A DNA stretch of 32,019 nucleotides from CAYOPZ01 sp964406005 (GTDB lineage Bacteria > Bacteroidota > Bacteroidia > Bacteroidales > SM23-62): NCBI GenBank assembly GCA_964406005.1, contig CAYOPZ010000035.1, positions 1 to 32,019 on the forward strand. Reading direction: 5' to 3'. The position numbers and the translations under genes are program-made. Position 1 is the first letter of the stretch. Each line of letters begins with the position of its first letter. Below are positions 8,226 to 15,338 of this stretch, in pieces. The notes beneath the pieces were generated by a model. It did not search any database. It was not told where the DNA came from and was given only the letters and a program-made list of their open reading frames with translations.

Positions 8226-8663
8226 ATGTTTAAAAAAGCTTTGCATACAGACAACTCGAGAACCACAATCATCATCCGGCTGATGGTAGGAGTGGTTTTT
8301 CTTTCAGAAGGTTTCCAAAAATACCTGTTCCCCGCAATTCGCGGGGCAGGGCGATTTGAAAGTATCGGACTTCCGTCACCGGAATTCTTAGGCACCTTTG
8401 TAGGTACTTTTGAAATGCTTTGCGGGATTCTGATTTTATTCGGCCTGGTTACCCGGTTTGCCAGCATTCCCCTTATTGTAATCATGGTAGTCGCCCTGTT
8501 TACAACCAAACTGGAAATCCTCCTGAACGAAGGTTTCTGGAACATGATGCATGCCGCCAGAACAGACTGGTCAATGCTTGCCGGAAGCCTGTTTTTATTA
8601 TTTAAAGGGGCCGGAGCATGGTCTTTGGACAAAAGGGTAGCCGATGATAAGGCAAAAGGGTAA
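8226..8663 (+). CDS. DoxX family membrane protein
   Basis: 145 residues with four predicted membrane helices. The DoxX pattern is clear: IIIRLMVGVVFLSEGFQKYLF at the start, the ESIGLPSPEFLGTFVGTFEMLCGILILFG segment, and a last helix after the DWSMLAGSLFLL turn. DoxX-type proteins are linked to redox and thiol-stress functions at the membrane; the precise reaction varies or is unknown. An ATG five bases upstream is out of frame. The gene probably shares a transcript with the hemerythrin lipoprotein, which would give a small redox or iron-related unit. Confidence 0.8.
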   Translation: MFKKALHTDNSRTTIIIRLMVGVVFLSEGFQKYLFPAIRGAGRFESIGLPSPEFLGTFVGTFEMLCGILILFGLVTRFASIPLIVIMVVALFTTKLEILLNEGFWNMMHAARTDWSMLAGSLFLLFKGAGAWSLDKRVADDKAKG

Positions 8664-8776
8664 GCTGACAGAGATTGCAGGCATATTTTTCATGCCGGGC
8701 TTCTAAGTTTGATATAACCGCACGCATATAAACCGTGCTGATTGCATGAAAGTACTAATCATCCCAAGCGGAAAAA

Positions 8777-9262
8777 ATGAAACCAATAAGATTCAAACAA
8801 ATCGGAATTATCCACTCCCCTTTCAAAAAACCGGAAGGAACACCTATTCAACCAACAGCTGCAAGAGGTATTGAGGGAAGTGTTGAAATATTTCAGGAAT
8901 TCACAGCAGGTCTGAGAGATCTTGACGGTTTTTCGCATATCATCCTGCTCTACTGCTTTCATATGGCCAAAGAGTCCGCACTGGAAGTAAAACCTTTTAT
9001 GGACGATAAAACTCATGGGGTATTTGCAACACGCGCGCCTAAAAGACCGAACCCGCTCGGGATCTCCATAGTCCGGCTTCTCGGAATTGAAGACGGAATA
9101 ATCAGGATCCGGGATCTGGATATCGTTGAGGGGACACCGCTTATAGATATCAAACCTTATGTCCCGGTATTCGATGACAGGGAGGAAATCAGGACAGGAT
9201 GGCTTGAGGATAAGGCTGATCAACTTTCAGTATCAAAGGATGACGGGAGGTTCATTAAATAA
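8777..9262 (+). CDS. trmO: tRNA (adenine(37)-N6)-methyltransferase TrmO
   Basis: 161 residues, a single TsaA/TrmO domain. Diagnostic segments are IGIIHSPF (9-16), LDGFSHIILLYCFH, the signature TRAPKRPNPLGIS, and GTPLIDIKPYVPVFD. TrmO uses S-adenosylmethionine to methylate N6-threonylcarbamoyladenosine at position 37 of certain tRNAs. The protein is short relative to E. coli TrmO because it lacks the C-terminal extension, as is common for single-domain homologues. It has no operon relation that I can see. Some TsaA-domain proteins act on other substrates, but the core motif is intact. Confidence 0.85.
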   Translation: MKPIRFKQIGIIHSPFKKPEGTPIQPTAARGIEGSVEIFQEFTAGLRDLDGFSHIILLYCFHMAKESALEVKPFMDDKTHGVFATRAPKRPNPLGISIVRLLGIEDGIIRIRDLDIVEGTPLIDIKPYVPVFDDREEIRTGWLEDKADQLSVSKDDGRFIK

Positions 9263-9311
9263 TCCGGATTTAATATGAGTGTACTGCAATTGGTTTTAAT
9301 GAAAAAATGTA

Positions 9312-9340
9312 TATATTTACAAACCAAACGGTCGGTTTGT
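9312..9340 (+). promoter_or_regulatory. TetR promoter and overlapping operator
   Basis: A 22-bp interrupted palindrome, ACAAACC-N8-GGTTTGT, occupies 9319-9340. It abuts a -7-like TATATTTA (9312-9319), so a bound repressor would cover the start of transcription. It lies 23 bases before the ATG of the TetR-family gene, the usual place for an autoregulatory operator. Half-site and spacing resemble known TetR-family sites. The -33 element is weak. Confidence 0.6.
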
Positions 9341-9362
9341 GATAAAAACCGTAAAACATTTT

Positions 9363-9962
9363 ATGGCAAAAACCAAAGAACATATCATGGGGGTCGCCTT
9401 AAAGCTCTTTTTACAAAAGAATTTCAAAGAAGTTACCATGAAGGAGATCGTGACGAAAACCGGAATGTCTAAAGGTGCATTCTATCATTATTTTGAAAGC
9501 AAGGAAAAGCTGTTCCTCGAGATTGTCAACTTGTTCTTTTCATCCCTGGTAAAACCCGGTTTCAACGACTGCTCAAATGAATCATTATACCGGTTTTACC
9601 ACGACTGTCTCAACAGAATGGATACATTGAAAATCCTGTTTCATGACAGGGAGAGCGACAGTAATTATTTCAATATGAATTTCTTCTTCATGATGTTCGA
9701 TGCCATTAAACTGTTCCCGGAGTTCCGGGAAAAAATGAAAGATTACAATACAAAGGAACTGGACGCCTGGACGAAAGTCATCAAACGGGCAAAAGAGACC
9801 GGTGAAATAAAATCTTCCATGAGCGATAAACAGATCGCTATGATCTTCATTCACACAAGCGACGGTATAGCCATGCACCTTGCCCTGGGGGGCAGAATGG
9901 ACAATCTTAAGAATGAACTCAAATCACTGTGGGACAAATTCTACGAGGGCCTGAAAACATAA
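9363..9962 (+). CDS. TetR/AcrR family transcriptional regulator
   Basis: 199 residues from the ATG. The N-terminal HTH is textbook: ALKLFLQKNFKEVTMKEIVTKTGMSKGAFYHYFESKEKLF. The C-terminal ligand domain is variable and contains several Phe/Met-rich helices (YFNMNFFFMMFDAIKLFP), suggesting a hydrophobic ligand. A GTG at 9339 would extend it, but that codon lies inside the palindromic operator, so I prefer ATG 9363. The ABC transporter genes follow after 22 bases in the same direction, so this is probably the repressor of that transporter and of itself. Confidence 0.85.
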   Translation: MAKTKEHIMGVALKLFLQKNFKEVTMKEIVTKTGMSKGAFYHYFESKEKLFLEIVNLFFSSLVKPGFNDCSNESLYRFYHDCLNRMDTLKILFHDRESDSNYFNMNFFFMMFDAIKLFPEFREKMKDYNTKELDAWTKVIKRAKETGEIKSSMSDKQIAMIFIHTSDGIAMHLALGGRMDNLKNELKSLWDKFYEGLKT

Positions 9963-9984
9963 AGCATACCATTTATATTAACGA

Positions 9985-10923
9985 ATGACCGGACCGACGA
10001 TGAACGAGGTTATCAATACGGAAAACCTGACGAAATACTTTGGCAGTGTCCATGCCGTCGATTCCATTTCCATCAATGTAAAAAAGGGTGAAATATACGG
10101 TTTTCTTGGTCTTAACGGCGCCGGTAAAACGACGACGATCCGGATGCTTCTCGGGATCATCCGCCCGACATCAGGCACAGCTTATCTGAATGGTAAAAAG
10201 GTCCATGCCGGGAACCATAAACTGTGGAACAATGTCGGGTACCTGGTGGAAATACCTTATGCATATCCTGACCTGACCGTCTATGAAAACCTGGAGATGA
10301 TGCGCCGGCTGCGCCTCATTCCCGATCCTGCTACGGTCGGATCGGTCATGGAAAAATTCAGGCTCGGCCCGTACAGGGACAGAAAAGCAAAAGACCTTTC
10401 ACACGGGAATGCACAGCGACTGGGAATCGCCAAGGCTATGATACATGATCCGGACATACTTGTCCTGGACGAACCTTCCAACGGGCTTGACCCGGCCGGC
10501 ATCGTGGAGATCCGGGAAATGCTCATGGACCTCGCATCTCAAAAGGGAGTGACCATATTTATTTCAAGCCATATCCTGGGTGAAATATCCAGGTTTGCCA
10601 CACGCATCGGCATCATTCACGAAGGCAGGCTTGTTCAGGAGTCGGATGTCGAACAGCTGGAGCGTTCCCGGTACAGAATGCTTCAGGTCAGTGCACACAA
10701 CACGGATGCGGCTGAATCGGTACTTGAAAAGAACGGCTATACGGTCGCCAGGGCAAAAGGGGGGTTCCTGGAAGTCGGCGGAAAAGATGCAATCAGCCGC
10801 CCGGAAATTGTGGCTTCGCTGCTTGTGCATGATGGAAATCCGCCCGATATGCTGAAGGTCGATGAGGAAGACCTGGAGTCGTATTTCCTGAGGGTCATCG
10901 GAAAGAACGGAGGTGTGAAATGA
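9985..10923 (+). CDS. ABC transporter ATP-binding protein (BcrA/CcmA-like)
   Basis: 312 residues. Walker A is GLNGAGKTT (42-50), Walker B ILVLDEPSNGLDP (158-170), and the H-loop His is at 196 (FISSHILGE). The signature is LSHGNAQRLGIA (138-149), where LSGGxxQR is usual, with His and Asn replacing the second Gly and the following residue. The C-terminal 80 residues form the extra domain of BcrA-type ATPases, which pair with ABC-2 permeases for export of antibiotics, lipids or other compounds. The alternative start at ATG 10000 is equally plausible. The stop overlaps the permease start as ATGA. Confidence 0.85.
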   Translation: MTGPTMNEVINTENLTKYFGSVHAVDSISINVKKGEIYGFLGLNGAGKTTTIRMLLGIIRPTSGTAYLNGKKVHAGNHKLWNNVGYLVEIPYAYPDLTVYENLEMMRRLRLIPDPATVGSVMEKFRLGPYRDRKAKDLSHGNAQRLGIAKAMIHDPDILVLDEPSNGLDPAGIVEIREMLMDLASQKGVTIFISSHILGEISRFATRIGIIHEGRLVQESDVEQLERSRYRMLQVSAHNTDAAESVLEKNGYTVARAKGGFLEVGGKDAISRPEIVASLLVHDGNPPDMLKVDEEDLESYFLRVIGKNGGVK

Positions 10924-11708
10924 AAGGTTTTTTGGAAGCTTTCCGGGCAGAATATCTGAAGGTACGCAGGTCTAAAATACTCCGTCTGACCATCCTGGTT
11001 TTTTTATTCATAGCTGTAATGATGGGACTGCTGGTTTTCATCGCAAACCATCCCGGCCTGGTGGGTGATTCTGTCATACTCAGCGCCAAGGCATCTATGA
11101 TCGGCAGTTCCGACTGGCCCGGATATTTTGAACTGCTTTTCCAGGTCACTGCAATGATCGGCCTGATCGGGTTCGGATTCGTGATCAGCTGGGTTTTCGG
11201 GAGGGAATATTCCGACCGTACGGTCAAAGACCTTCTGGCATTGCCCGTTCCCCGCTTTAATATCGTTCTGGCAAAATTCATGGTCTCGGCAATCTGGTCT
11301 GTCCTGCTGTTCCTGGTCTTATTTTTTTTCGGGCTTGCAACGGGACTGGCGGTAAATATTCCCGGCTGGTCCGGGGAAACCGCCCGGCATGCTTTTTTCA
11401 TTTTCACGGTTACTTCCTTACTGACCCTGGTGCTTTGCACACCGGTGGCCTTCTTTGCCAGTTACGGGCGCGGGTATCTGCTTGCGATCGCCTTTATCAT
11501 TCTTATCATGATCATCACCCAGTTTATTTCCATTGGCATTCCCGGCATAATGCCTTACTTCCCCTGGGCGATCCCGGCGCTTTACTGCGGTGCCGCAGGA
11601 TCCTCAGGCCCGCATATAAATGTTGCAAGCTACTTGATACTATTCTCCACAGGCCTCATTGGAATTATAGCAACTTCCCTCTGGTGGAGATTTGCCGACC
11701 ATAAATAA
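10920..11708 (+). CDS. ABC-2 type transporter permease
   Basis: 262 residues with six predicted membrane helices. The first follows a short cytosolic start with basic residues (FRAEYLKVRRSKILRLTI). A characteristic segment, SWVFGREYSDRTVKDLLALPVPR, sits between helices 2 and 3 and matches ABC-2 permeases of the BcrB/NatB kind. It is translationally coupled to the ATPase through ATGA and together with it would form an exporter half that dimerises. The substrate cannot be read from the sequence. Regulation is probably by the TetR protein upstream. Confidence 0.8.
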   Translation: MKGFLEAFRAEYLKVRRSKILRLTILVFLFIAVMMGLLVFIANHPGLVGDSVILSAKASMIGSSDWPGYFELLFQVTAMIGLIGFGFVISWVFGREYSDRTVKDLLALPVPRFNIVLAKFMVSAIWSVLLFLVLFFFGLATGLAVNIPGWSGETARHAFFIFTVTSLLTLVLCTPVAFFASYGRGYLLAIAFIILIMIITQFISIGIPGIMPYFPWAIPALYCGAAGSSGPHINVASYLILFSTGLIGIIATSLWWRFADHK

Positions 11709-11860
11709 AAGGATACAAAAGCAATCCGGGAAAGCAAAGCAACGGGGAACTTCAATCCCGTAAAGGAAAAATCTCTGCTCTATAACATATTGCAAAATCA
11801 GCTACCTTTATAAGGTATTCCGATTAAACAACAAAAAAAATCGGGAAAAAATTCTCTGTG

Positions 11861-13015
11861 ATGAGCAAAGACAAAATCCCTGAATCCAGGATCCTGATCG
11901 TGGATGATAATCCCAGGAACATTGAAATTCTGGGAAAAACACTTAAAAACCACAATTATATTGTTGAATTTGCCATGGACGGCAAAGGGGCTCTGGAATG
12001 GATCAGGAATCAAATGTTCGACCTGATCCTGCTGGATATTATGATGCCGGGGCTGAGTGGTTTTGAGGTCTGTAAAAAATTGCGGTCTATCCCGAAATAT
12101 GATGATGTCCCGGTCATATTCCTGACCGCAGAAATCGACAAGAAAAGCATTGTGAAGGGTCTGGAACTCGGAGCCCAGGATTATATAACCAAGCCTTTTG
12201 ATATACAGGAATTGATGGCGCGTGTCAGGACCCAACTGGAATTAAGGCATAGCAGGGAAAAATTGAAGTCGGTCAATCAATGGCTGGAGGAAAAAGTAAA
12301 TGAGAGGACAGAACAGCTGAAAAAAGCCAATCAGGAACTTTTAAGCCTCGATAATGCAAAAGCAGAATTTCTGGATATCATAAGCCATGAGATACGCACG
12401 CCTCTTAACGGTATTATCGGTCCCTTGCAATTGCTTAAAGAAAGAAACAAAACCGGGGATTTATCCCAACTGATCAATATACTTGATATATCCGTAACAA
12501 GGCTGGAGCGATTCTCCATGGCTGCCCTGACCATTACCAACCTCAGAACAAAGAGGCATACGGTTAGCAAGCAACCCGTTAAAATAGAGAAACTTGTCGA
12601 TGATTCCTTAATGGAGTTAAATGAAAAAATCCGGAATAAAAACCTCCGGGTAACAAAGAAAATGAATTCCGGGGAACAGGTAATATCCGGGGATTTCAAC
12701 CTATTGAAAATCTGCATTGTAAATATCCTGTTAAATGCGATTAAATACTCAGACACCGGTGGAGAAATTACTGTTCAGATCAGGCGGGAGGATTCGGAAA
12801 TATCCTGTGATATTTCAGACCAGGGCCCGGGTTTTTCGGAGGAGGCGCTTCAAAAATTATTCAGGCTTTTTGCACCGGGTGAACAACATATTGATAAGAA
12901 CATCGGTCTCGACCTTGCCCTTGCCAAGATGATTATTGATGCTCATGACGGCAAAATAGAAGCCTCAAACAATAAGGGAGGCGGTGCCAGGGTAAAGTTG
13001 ACCTTCCGGAAATAA
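11861..13015 (+). CDS. Receiver-histidine kinase hybrid (soluble)
   Basis: 384 residues from the ATG (a GTG directly before it is the alternative). Residues about 10-125 are a receiver domain: acidic pair Asp15/Asp16, phosphoacceptor Asp59 (LILLDIMMPG), Thr89 and Lys111. A coiled-coil linker (about 128-160) leads to the HisKA box FLDIISHEIRTPLNG with His176, then a HATPase domain with N-box NILLNAIKYS and G1 box DQGPGFS. The G2 box reads GLDLALAK, where GLGLAI is usual. There is no signal peptide or membrane span, so it acts in the cytosol, taking phosphate or partner input through the receiver. TACCTTTA at 11803 is a possible -7 element. Confidence 0.85.
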   Translation: MSKDKIPESRILIVDDNPRNIEILGKTLKNHNYIVEFAMDGKGALEWIRNQMFDLILLDIMMPGLSGFEVCKKLRSIPKYDDVPVIFLTAEIDKKSIVKGLELGAQDYITKPFDIQELMARVRTQLELRHSREKLKSVNQWLEEKVNERTEQLKKANQELLSLDNAKAEFLDIISHEIRTPLNGIIGPLQLLKERNKTGDLSQLINILDISVTRLERFSMAALTITNLRTKRHTVSKQPVKIEKLVDDSLMELNEKIRNKNLRVTKKMNSGEQVISGDFNLLKICIVNILLNAIKYSDTGGEITVQIRREDSEISCDISDQGPGFSEEALQKLFRLFAPGEQHIDKNIGLDLALAKMIIDAHDGKIEASNNKGGGARVKLTFRK

Positions 13016-13089
13016 AAACACTTTGTCATCTAATTTGGATTTGTTGCTTAAACTGTCCATTTTTAACCCCTGAACAAAAATCCGCAACT

Positions 13090-13509
13090 ATGGCAACAAG
13101 AACGTCAAAAGCAGTATGGACCGGAACACTGAAGGAAGGCAGCGGGACGATGAATTTCAGCAATTATGAAGGTCCTTATTCATTTGTTTCCAGATTCGAA
13201 GAGGGAGAAGGGACCAATCCGGAGGAGCTTGTAGGTGCTGCACTTGCAGGATGTTATTCCATGTTTTTATCCGCATTGATAAGTGGAGAGGATCTGGTTC
13301 CCGAGCGCGTTCAAACATCTGCAACCGTCCACCTCGAAGCGGATGACATCGGTCCGGTTATTTCAAAAATCGAGTTGAATTGCGAAGTAAAATGCGATGG
13401 TTTGTCAGAGGGAAAATTCGAAGAACTTTCAGCTGTTGCAAAAGAAAGATGTCCCGTCTCACGTCTTTATGCCTCAGCCAGAATTGAACTGAAGGCAAGG
13501 CTTGTTTAA
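13090..13509 (+). CDS. osmC: OsmC family hydroperoxide reductase
   Basis: 139 residues, close to E. coli OsmC in length and pattern. The peroxidatic Cys55 lies in NPEELVGAALAGCYSM and the second Cys121 in KERCPVSRL; the MATRTSKAVWTGTLKEGSG start is typical of OsmC rather than Ohr. The enzyme reduces organic hydroperoxides with thiols in the cytosol. A separate leader of about 70 bases precedes it. Its last codons overlap the TTG start of the next gene by eight bases, an odd pairing with an outer-membrane enzyme. Confidence 0.88.
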   Translation: MATRTSKAVWTGTLKEGSGTMNFSNYEGPYSFVSRFEEGEGTNPEELVGAALAGCYSMFLSALISGEDLVPERVQTSATVHLEADDIGPVISKIELNCEVKCDGLSEGKFEELSAVAKERCPVSRLYASARIELKARLV

Positions 13510-14122
13510 GGTGTTGAAAAAGATCATTCCGGTTTTCATAATCCTTTGTTTTTCAGCCCGGCAACATTTGTTTTCACAGGAAACAACATTTAACGGGGAA
13601 CGACATAAATGGGGGTTTGACCTCGGCTACGGCGATCAGACCGGCCTGGATGTAAACTATATCTATAAAATCTTTTTCTTTCAGTACCAGTATTATTTCA
13701 CTTTAACGGGTGGTCAAAAGGGATCTCTGGAAATCATTGCACAACCCCAGTTCAACCTGACGACATTCAGACAGGATATGAACTCCCGTTCTTTTACGGG
13801 AGGTTACGAATATGGCCTGAATGCCGGATTTCTGGTACGAAGAAATTTCCGAAACGGTCTTCTCGGTGCATATCTGTTCATCAGCACAGGACCCCACTGT
13901 ATTTCAGGTGCACCGGACAGGCAATCCCCCGGATTTATTTTTTCAGACAATTTCTTCAGCGGACTGAATATCCGCTTGCAAGGATCCCTGTACCTCGATC
14001 TGAGGCTCGGGTTCAGGCACATCAGTAATGCCGGCTTAAAGGATCCCAACGGCGGCGTAAACAGTTATGTATTATGCGCCGGTTTTTTCAAGTCTATTCA
14101 GCAACGGTCTTCACAACACTGA
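13502..14122 (+). CDS. PagL-like lipid A 3-O-deacylase (acyloxyacyl hydrolase family)
   Basis: 206 residues. A signal peptide (VLKKIIPVFIILCFSA) is followed by an outer-membrane beta-barrel. The C-terminal signature FRHISNAGLKDPNGGVN (171-187) aligns with the catalytic end of Pseudomonas PagL, with His173 and Ser175 in the positions of the catalytic His and Ser. The Glu of that triad, 14 residues after the His, is Asn187 here. Known PagL removes the 3-O acyl chain of lipid A in the outer membrane. The start is uncertain: TTG inside the osmC end, or GTG 13511. A changed mechanism or loss of activity is possible. Confidence 0.72.
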   Translation: MFKVLKKIIPVFIILCFSARQHLFSQETTFNGERHKWGFDLGYGDQTGLDVNYIYKIFFFQYQYYFTLTGGQKGSLEIIAQPQFNLTTFRQDMNSRSFTGGYEYGLNAGFLVRRNFRNGLLGAYLFISTGPHCISGAPDRQSPGFIFSDNFFSGLNIRLQGSLYLDLRLGFRHISNAGLKDPNGGVNSYVLCAGFFKSIQQRSSQH

Positions 14123-14226
14123 ACGTTATCCTGTCTCCCCTGCAACCCGTATTGACGGAAGTTTTTAAAAGACAGATCACATAATGAATTGATTTTGTAT
14201 TATTTTTAAACTTAAAGCACAAAGTC

Positions 14227-14442
14227 ATGAAAGCTGTTGTTTCCCATATTTTCCTTTTCACTGCAATTGCATTATTTGCAGCATACGAGAGAGACAGTTC
14301 CCCGCAACCGCTTGACCCGGAAACAGCAAAAAAAGAACCGGTCGATTTTGACAATGTCACTGACCTTCAAACCGCCCAGGCGGCCAGCATCATACCGGGG
14401 AATGCCACCTATGTGAACTGCCCTGTGGCTACAATTCAGTAA
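14227..14442 (+). CDS. Short secreted-type ORF, possibly a defective lipoprotein
   Basis: 71 residues. The first 19 residues are a good signal sequence, and residue 20 is Tyr in LFAAYERDSS, exactly where a lipobox Cys (FAAC) would be expected. A single G-to-A change in the codon at 14284 (TGC to TAC) would explain this. The rest is Asp/Pro/Gln-rich with no known domain, and the frame stops 30 bases before the next gene. It may be a small secreted protein, a truncated remnant of a lipoprotein gene, or a chance frame. Confidence 0.4.
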   Translation: MKAVVSHIFLFTAIALFAAYERDSSPQPLDPETAKKEPVDFDNVTDLQTAQAASIIPGNATYVNCPVATIQ

Positions 14443-14469
14443 CGGGTTTTCACCAAAGTAAAGCATGAA

Positions 14470-15252
14470 TTGACTTCTTTCCGGAAATATGGCAGTGCCC
14501 CGTTTTCACTCGTTCTGCTGCACGGGGGGCCGGGAGCCGCCGGTGAACTGGCGCCTGTAGCAAGGAAACTATCGGAATATACAGGAGTGATTGAGGCACT
14601 TCAAACCATTTACAGTATAGAAGGGCTCCTGGAGGAAACCCGGACCATCATAAAAGATCATGCACAGCGGCCCGTTATCCTTGCCGGGCATTCATGGGGG
14701 GCATGGCTGGGGGTACTTTTTACTGCGAAATACCCTGACCTTGTCCGAAAGCTTATCCTGGTCTCAAGCGCACCCTTCGAGCACAAATATTCAAAACAGA
14801 TCATCGATACACGTATGAAGAGGATCGGCCACAAGGACAGGATCACCCTTTACAAACTGTTAAACAGACTCAAAAATAACCAGTTTGACAGCAACAGCCT
14901 TTTTGCAGAAATCGGAAATATTCTTGAAGCAGCAGATATCTGCCATTCATCCGGGGAAAAAGACGAAGGGATACGGTATGATTATAAAATGTATGAATCC
15001 ATCTGGCCATTGGCAGTCAGGCTAAGGGACAATGGGAAATTGCTCGAAAGCATGGCAAAGATCAATTGCCCGGTAACTGCCGTCCATGGAGATTACGATG
15101 CGCACCCGGCCGAAGGAGTAAAAAAGCCCCTGTCTGAAAATCTGAAGGATTTTCGTTTCGTCCTGCTGAAAAATTGCGGGCACAATCCGTGGAAGGAATT
15201 GCTCGCAATGAAGGAATTCTTTGATATACTGGCAAAGGAAATTTTGTCATAA
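14470..15252 (+). CDS. Alpha/beta-fold hydrolase (proline iminopeptidase-like)
   Basis: 260 residues. HGGPG (18-22) forms the oxyanion region and GHSWG places the nucleophile at Ser75; the acid is Asp208 or Asp210 in HGDYDAHP, and the His is His238 in NCGHNPW. These are features of the S33-like branch of alpha/beta hydrolases. There is no signal peptide, so it is probably cytosolic. The start is TTG: the only nearby ATG (14465) reads ATG-AAT-TGA in another frame. One extra base after ATGAA would bring that ATG into frame, so a frameshift or base-call error is possible. Confidence 0.75.
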   Translation: MTSFRKYGSAPFSLVLLHGGPGAAGELAPVARKLSEYTGVIEALQTIYSIEGLLEETRTIIKDHAQRPVILAGHSWGAWLGVLFTAKYPDLVRKLILVSSAPFEHKYSKQIIDTRMKRIGHKDRITLYKLLNRLKNNQFDSNSLFAEIGNILEAADICHSSGEKDEGIRYDYKMYESIWPLAVRLRDNGKLLESMAKINCPVTAVHGDYDAHPAEGVKKPLSENLKDFRFVLLKNCGHNPWKELLAMKEFFDILAKEILS

Positions 15253-15274
15253 TTTCGAAATTCATTTATATTTA
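15243..15274 (+). promoter_or_regulatory. Bacteroidota-type promoter for the SMP-30 gene
   Basis: TTTG, a 20-base spacer, and TATATTTA fit the TTTG-N19/20-TAnnTTTG consensus with one mismatch. The -33 element overlaps the end of the upstream hydrolase gene. The predicted leader before the downstream ATG is about 60 bases. Confidence 0.45.
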
Positions 15275-15338
15275 AAGCAATACACAAAAAACACTCATTA
15301 CTGCTCCCTGATAAATCAAAGCATAAAAATAAAAGTTA

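Noticed and set aside
8680..8696. GGCAT/ATGCC hairpin after DoxX
   Set aside because: Only five pairs and no T-run downstream of the stem; likely chance.
9339..9362. GTG start extending the TetR protein
   Set aside because: The codon lies in the right arm of the palindromic operator; ATG 9363 gives a normal TetR N-terminus.
10895..11440. 181-residue reverse frame over the ABC permease
   Set aside because: Antisense shadow; Arg/Thr/Ser-rich and no motif, while the forward frame has the ABC-2 signature and coupling to the ATPase.
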